From the NCBI GenBank assembly GCA_947259725.1, contig CAMYNM010000007.1, positions 1 through 64,000 of the forward strand: 64,000 bases of DNA, read 5' to 3'. The stretch comes from CALZIK01 sp945787635. Lineage in GTDB: Bacteria; Acidobacteriota; Thermoanaerobaculia; Multivoradales; JAHEKO01. The notes below the pieces were generated by a model, which saw only the letters and a list, made by a program, of their open reading frames with translations, searched no databases and had not been told where the DNA came from. Positions 60,993-64,000 of the stretch are shown piece by piece (positions within the stretch are counted from its first letter, which is position 1; the number at the start of each line of letters is the position of its first letter). The position numbers and the translations under genes are program-made.

Positions 60993-61361
60993 ATGGCCGA
61001 TCCCAAGTCCTCTCGCTACGCCAACCGCCTGGACGCAGCCACCTATGCCGACGACAAACAGGTCCACTTCGGAATCGCCAGGTCCCAGAAGGACCCCGAA
61101 TCCTGGATTGGGGTCTCCGATCGGCTGATCTCGCGCTTGACCAGCCTGGGCATGGCGTACGAGCTGGGCCACGTGCAGAGAATCGACATTTATGGCGACA
61201 CGATCTTCAAGAGCCAGCAGTGCGAAAAGCTCTACAGAGAGCTCGCGTTCCTGGGAAGTTTTGTGAGGGACCCTGCCCTGGGCGCGGCCTTGAACACCCT
61301 CGGCAAGCTGATCAAGCCCGCTCTCGGCAAGCCGATGCACCTGATGGTCAGCGGCAACTAG
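60993..61361 (+). CDS. Conserved-looking small protein of unknown function
   Basis: I do not recognise this 122-residue protein. The ATG at 60993 is preceded by GGAG at 6 bases, in the CTGGAGACACC context, which strongly supports it as a real gene. It is mixed alpha/beta with no membrane helix or signal peptide. The segment YANRLDAATYADDKQVHFGI is N-terminal and SQQCEKLYRELAFLG contains its only Cys (about residue 73). The stop is 6 bases before the end of the convergent skp-like gene. Co-transcription with the aminotransferase is likely. Confidence 0.75.
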   Translation: MADPKSSRYANRLDAATYADDKQVHFGIARSQKDPESWIGVSDRLISRLTSLGMAYELGHVQRIDIYGDTIFKSQQCEKLYRELAFLGSFVRDPALGAALNTLGKLIKPALGKPMHLMVSGN

Positions 61362-61367
61362 ATCGCG

Positions 61368-61922
61368 TCAGTTTCCGGCAGTCGCCGCCAAGCGGTCGAT
61401 CACCGTCTGGGTAATGTCGATCCGGTCGCTCGCCATCACCACAACGCCCGGAACGGCGTTGAGGATGAGATCGTAGCCGCCTTCATCTCGAATCGCCGTG
61501 AACACGGGCTCGAGCTGTTTTTCGACCGCGCGCAATCCTTCGGTCTGCATCTTCTGACCTTCGCGCTGCTTGTCGTCCTGGTGGCGGCGCATCGCGATGG
61601 TCGCGTCCTCGTACTTTTTCTGCAGCTCCGCCAGCTTGGATTCCGAGAGGGCGGTCGCGCCTTCGGCCATCTGCTGGCGAATGTCGCGGGCGGTCTGCGA
61701 TCGCTGCTCGACCTCGGCTTGCACCTGCTTCTGAAACGCGCCGAGCTTGGCTTGCAGCGCCTTGCCGGCGGGGGACTGGGCGACGACGAAGTCGAGGTTG
61801 ACCACCGCGATCTTGACCGTGGTCGGTTGCGCACCGGCCATCGAGCCGGTGACGAAAAACGAAACCACGGCCAGCGCGGCGGCGAGCTTCGAGGTCCTTC
61901 GGATCTGGTCGAAATCAAACAT
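61368..61922 (-). CDS. skp: OmpH/Skp-family periplasmic chaperone
   Basis: The 184-residue protein from ATG 61922 has a signal peptide (LAAALAVVSFFVTGSMAGAQ) and then VKIAVVNLDFVVAQSPAGKA (the Skp N-terminal signature). A long coiled-coil tentacle (about 60-130) and a C-terminal beta part (YDLILNAVPGVVVMAS) follow. Skp holds unfolded outer-membrane proteins for the Omp85 machinery. AGGAGG lies 9 bases upstream and fixes the start. It is not next to a bamA gene here; the tamA-like gene is about 47 kb away. Confidence 0.88.
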   Translation of the reverse strand: MFDFDQIRRTSKLAAALAVVSFFVTGSMAGAQPTTVKIAVVNLDFVVAQSPAGKALQAKLGAFQKQVQAEVEQRSQTARDIRQQMAEGATALSESKLAELQKKYEDATIAMRRHQDDKQREGQKMQTEGLRAVEKQLEPVFTAIRDEGGYDLILNAVPGVVVMASDRIDITQTVIDRLAATAGN

Positions 61923-62188
61923 TCTCTGGCCCTCCTGACGAACCATCGTCTACGCAAGCACCCTGCCAGCGCCGGCAGAGCCTAGTCGACTGCGATCCGA
62001 TCTGTCCATGCCGACGAAGGCGGGGGCCTGGGCTTCTGGTAGCTTTCAACGCGCGGCTCGAAATCGGCATGAGGCGTCTCGTGTCGCTTCGAGTCCATCC
62101 GGTGGCGCGTCTCGCGGCACGAATGCCATTGAGGCGCGCCCGCCCAGACGACTCGCAACACACAGTCCAGCGCCATGGAGGTCCCAAG

Positions 62189-62584
62189 GTGAGCCGAGCA
62201 CAGAAGCTGGTCAGTTGGGCGGCCCAGCTCGTCGCCGCCGTCATCCTGCTCCAAACGCTGTTTTTCAAGTTTTCCGGTTCCCCGGAATCGGTGCACATCT
62301 TCACCCGGCTCGGCGTCGAGCCCTGGGGCCGCATCGCCTCGGGCATCGCCGAGCTCGCCGCCGGCCTCCTGCTGTTGGTGCCCTCGACCGCGGCCCTGGG
62401 CGCCCTGCTCGGCCTTGGGCTCATGGCCGGCGCGATCGGCAGTCACCTGACGGTTCTCGGCATCGAGATTCTCGGAGACGGCGGCCTGCTCTTCGGCCTC
62501 GCCTGGGCGGTCGCGATCTCGAGCGGGGTCGTTCTGTATCTCAGAAGAGCGTCGCTTCCGATCATCGGTAGCCGATTCGATTAG
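62189..62584 (+). CDS. DoxX-like small membrane protein
   Basis: The 131-residue protein from GTG 62189 has GGAGG 7 bases upstream. It holds four hydrophobic helices: WAAQLVAAVILLQTLFFKFSG at the start, then LAAGLLLLVPSTAALGALLG, GLGLMAGAIGSHLTVLG and LAWAVAISSGVVLYLRR. This is the DoxX/DoxD-like fold; the FKF-SG pattern after helix 1 is typical. Its function is unclear (redox or membrane stress in some members). The frame is open to 62069 but that part has no support. Confidence 0.78.
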   Translation: MSRAQKLVSWAAQLVAAVILLQTLFFKFSGSPESVHIFTRLGVEPWGRIASGIAELAAGLLLLVPSTAALGALLGLGLMAGAIGSHLTVLGIEILGDGGLLFGLAWAVAISSGVVLYLRRASLPIIGSRFD

Positions 62585-62610
62585 CGCCCGTTTTCGGCCG
62601 GAACGGCGCC

Positions 62611-63429
62611 CTACAACTTGCGATGGTCCGCAACTGGCATCGCACGGCGGACCTCGCGAATCCGCTCCGGGCGAATCTCGGCGGTGACGATGCCCGGCTC
62701 TTCACCCGCCATCGCCAACACATCCCCCCAGGGATCGATGATCATCGAATGACCCCAGCTACGGCGCAGGCCCTGGTCGTCGTGCCGGCCGCACTGCGCC
62801 GCGGCGACCAGATAGCACTGGTTCTCGACCGCGCGAGCCCGAAGCAGAAGCTCCCAGTGGTCTTTCCCGGTCGTCCAGGTAAACGCCGAGGGGACGCACA
62901 AGAGCTCGGCCCCTTGCACCGTGAGCCGCCGGTAGAGCTCCGGAAAGCGCAGGTCGTAGCAGATTGATAGGCCGATCGTGGCCAGGGCCGTAGTCGCCAA
63001 CACCACTTCCTCTCCAGGTTTGATGGTGGCCGACTCCTGAAAGCTCACACCCTCCGAGAGATCGATATCGAAAAGATGCATCTTGCGATAGACCGCCAGC
63101 CGCTCGCCCGAGGGCGAGAACAGAACCGAGGTGTTGAAGCAGCGTTTCGGCTCGTCCGAGCGTTCGTTGAAGGAGCCCAGAAGCAGGTGGACCTGGCACG
63201 CGCTCGCGAGTCTCGCGAAACGGGAACAGGTATTCCCGTCCAGAGGCTCCGCCCGACGCACCTTTTCCTCGTGCGGACCGAGAAAGTTGGTGTTCTCGGG
63301 GGTGACGACGAAGCGCGCGCCGCGGCTGGAGGCTTCGCGCACGAACGCCTTGGCCTCTTCCCAGTTGCGCTCCTCGTCGGAGGTCGAAGAGAGTTGAACC
63401 GCGGCGACGAGAAACGGCTCGGACGTCAT
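62611..63429 (-). CDS. Nitrilase-superfamily amidase (deaminated glutathione amidase-like)
   Basis: The 272-residue protein has the Glu-Lys-Cys triad: Glu in VVTPENTNF, Lys in AVYRKMHLFD and Cys in GLSICYDLRFPELYR (about 155-169). The Nit1/Nit2-type segment WTTGKDHWELLLRARAVEN is present. Nit1-like enzymes repair deaminated glutathione. The substrate is inferred from subfamily resemblance only. The gene starts at ATG 63429 and follows the TorD-like gene on the same strand with a 37-base gap. Confidence 0.85.
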   Translation of the reverse strand: MTSEPFLVAAVQLSSTSDEERNWEEAKAFVREASSRGARFVVTPENTNFLGPHEEKVRRAEPLDGNTCSRFARLASACQVHLLLGSFNERSDEPKRCFNTSVLFSPSGERLAVYRKMHLFDIDLSEGVSFQESATIKPGEEVVLATTALATIGLSICYDLRFPELYRRLTVQGAELLCVPSAFTWTTGKDHWELLLRARAVENQCYLVAAAQCGRHDDQGLRRSWGHSMIIDPWGDVLAMAGEEPGIVTAEIRPERIREVRRAMPVADHRKL

Positions 63430-63466
63430 GAACCGATTCTATGCCGCGGGTCGTGATCGCCTCGCC

Positions 63467-64000
63467 TCAGTCGTCGAGCGCGCCGGCGGTCTCGTCGAGG
63501 AAACGGGCCGTCGCCATGGCACGCTCGTTCCAGAAGCCGGTGATCGGCGCAAACGCCTCTGGCCAGCCGCGCAGGAGCTTCGCTTGACGCCTCGCTTCCG
63601 CTGCGAGCCAACCGAGGGCCTCCTTCGGAGCCTGGCCGAGAAGGCTCTTGAGCACAAACCCGCGCTCTCCCTTGCGCGAACCCAGCTCGAGATCTCGCGC
63701 GCACCGTTCGAGATCCGACCGCGTCAAGATGCAGCCGGTTCGCACCGGAGCGATCAGCGCGCGCAAGAACTCCTCGCCAGCCATCTCCGCCGCATCGCCC
63801 AGCGGCTCCGCCTCGCGCAAATGAAGAGGCAAGAGCTCGGGCGCCGAGAACCGCTTCGCTTCCTCGGTGAGCGCCATTCGAAGAAGCTCGCTCCACTTGG
63901 CGTAGAACCCCTCGTCGAGCTCGGCGACCCGACCTAGATAGACCGGTAGCCAGCTCGCGAGGTGCTCCCAGAAAAACGCTCCGCGTGCGTGTCGCCAGCG
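63467..64000 (-). CDS. TorD-family chaperone (5' end missing)
   Basis: The frame runs off the right edge, leaving 177 codons up to the stop at 63467. On the minus strand the first visible part has AFFWEHLASWLPVYLGRVAE and FYAKWSELL, the C-terminal helix of a TorD-like domain. After this comes a second region with APVRTGCILTRSDLERCARD and GERGFVLKSLLGQAP, seen in some TorD family proteins. Such chaperones assist molybdopterin oxidoreductase maturation. The remainder should lie beyond the window; the call is from partial sequence. Confidence 0.7.
   Translation of the reverse strand, partial: RWRHARGAFFWEHLASWLPVYLGRVAELDEGFYAKWSELLRMALTEEAKRFSAPELLPLHLREAEPLGDAAEMAGEEFLRALIAPVRTGCILTRSDLERCARDLELGSRKGERGFVLKSLLGQAPKEALGWLAAEARRQAKLLRGWPEAFAPITGFWNERAMATARFLDETAGALDD

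Noticed and set aside
1..64000. tRNA and rRNA genes
   Set aside because: No cloverleaf-like or rRNA sequence was recognised in the intergenic gaps.

Overview
The window is GC-rich (mostly G/C in third codon positions), tightly packed bacterial DNA. Many genes overlap by 4-14 bases and several use GTG or TTG starts. Outer-membrane genes (a TamA/TamB-like pair, Skp/OmpH, a PagL-like deacylase, an O-antigen ligase) show a diderm. An archaeal-style mevalonate route, a eukaryote-like squalene synthase, squalene-hopene cyclase with hopanoid tailoring genes, and a zapA-6S RNA-rny-ymdB neighbourhood suggest an Acidobacteriota lineage, possibly Thermoanaerobaculia-like. That assignment is inference: no rRNA or other marker gene was found.

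Layout. 1-12 kb (+): exopolysaccharide/O-antigen genes, namely glycosyltransferases, a methyltransferase, a polyprenyl-phosphate sugar-phosphate transferase, the complete dTDP-L-rhamnose set (rmlA-C-D-B) and two large membrane proteins. 12-19 kb (-): tamA-like and tamB-like genes; 19-22 kb (-): nadK, tlyA, an O-antigen ligase and a Trm112-like protein. 22-31.4 kb: a second surface-sugar region with CDP-glucose 4,6-dehydratase, a C-methyltransferase, an acyltransferase, glycosyltransferases, a sulfatase-fold lipoprotein and glucose-1-phosphate cytidylyltransferase; the dehydratase-methyltransferase pair is flanked by palindromic repeats. 31.4-36 kb: PagL-like deacylase, GH38 alpha-mannosidase and a WaaE-like glycosyltransferase. 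36-39 kb (-): ymdB, rny, a 6S RNA gene and zapA.

40-56 kb (-) is the most striking part: fourteen consecutive genes, read shc, hpnH, hpnA, hpnG, a phosphodiesterase, polyprenyl synthase, fni, HMG-CoA reductase, mevalonate kinase, a mevalonate-phosphate decarboxylase homologue, isopentenyl phosphate kinase, squalene synthase and a UbiD decarboxylase. (Counting the phosphodiesterase this is thirteen enzymes; all lie on one strand.) No phosphomevalonate kinase is present but isopentenyl phosphate kinase is, so the genes read as an alternative mevalonate pathway running from HMG-CoA to squalene, hopene and adenosylhopane-derived products.

56-64 kb is housekeeping or mixed: a TatT-like TPR protein, a threonine/serine dehydratase, a NUDIX-metallo-beta-lactamase fusion, an aminotransferase, an unrecognised 122-residue protein, Skp/OmpH, a DoxX-like membrane protein, a nitrilase-family amidase and a TorD-like chaperone cut by the window end.

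Non-coding structure: two hairpin elements of about 166 bp bounded by CTAG plus a 19-bp relic-like palindrome, a family of three REP-like palindromes with constant inner and variable outer stems, a repeated 80-bp block, a 6S RNA candidate, and a hairpin over the rny ribosome-binding region.
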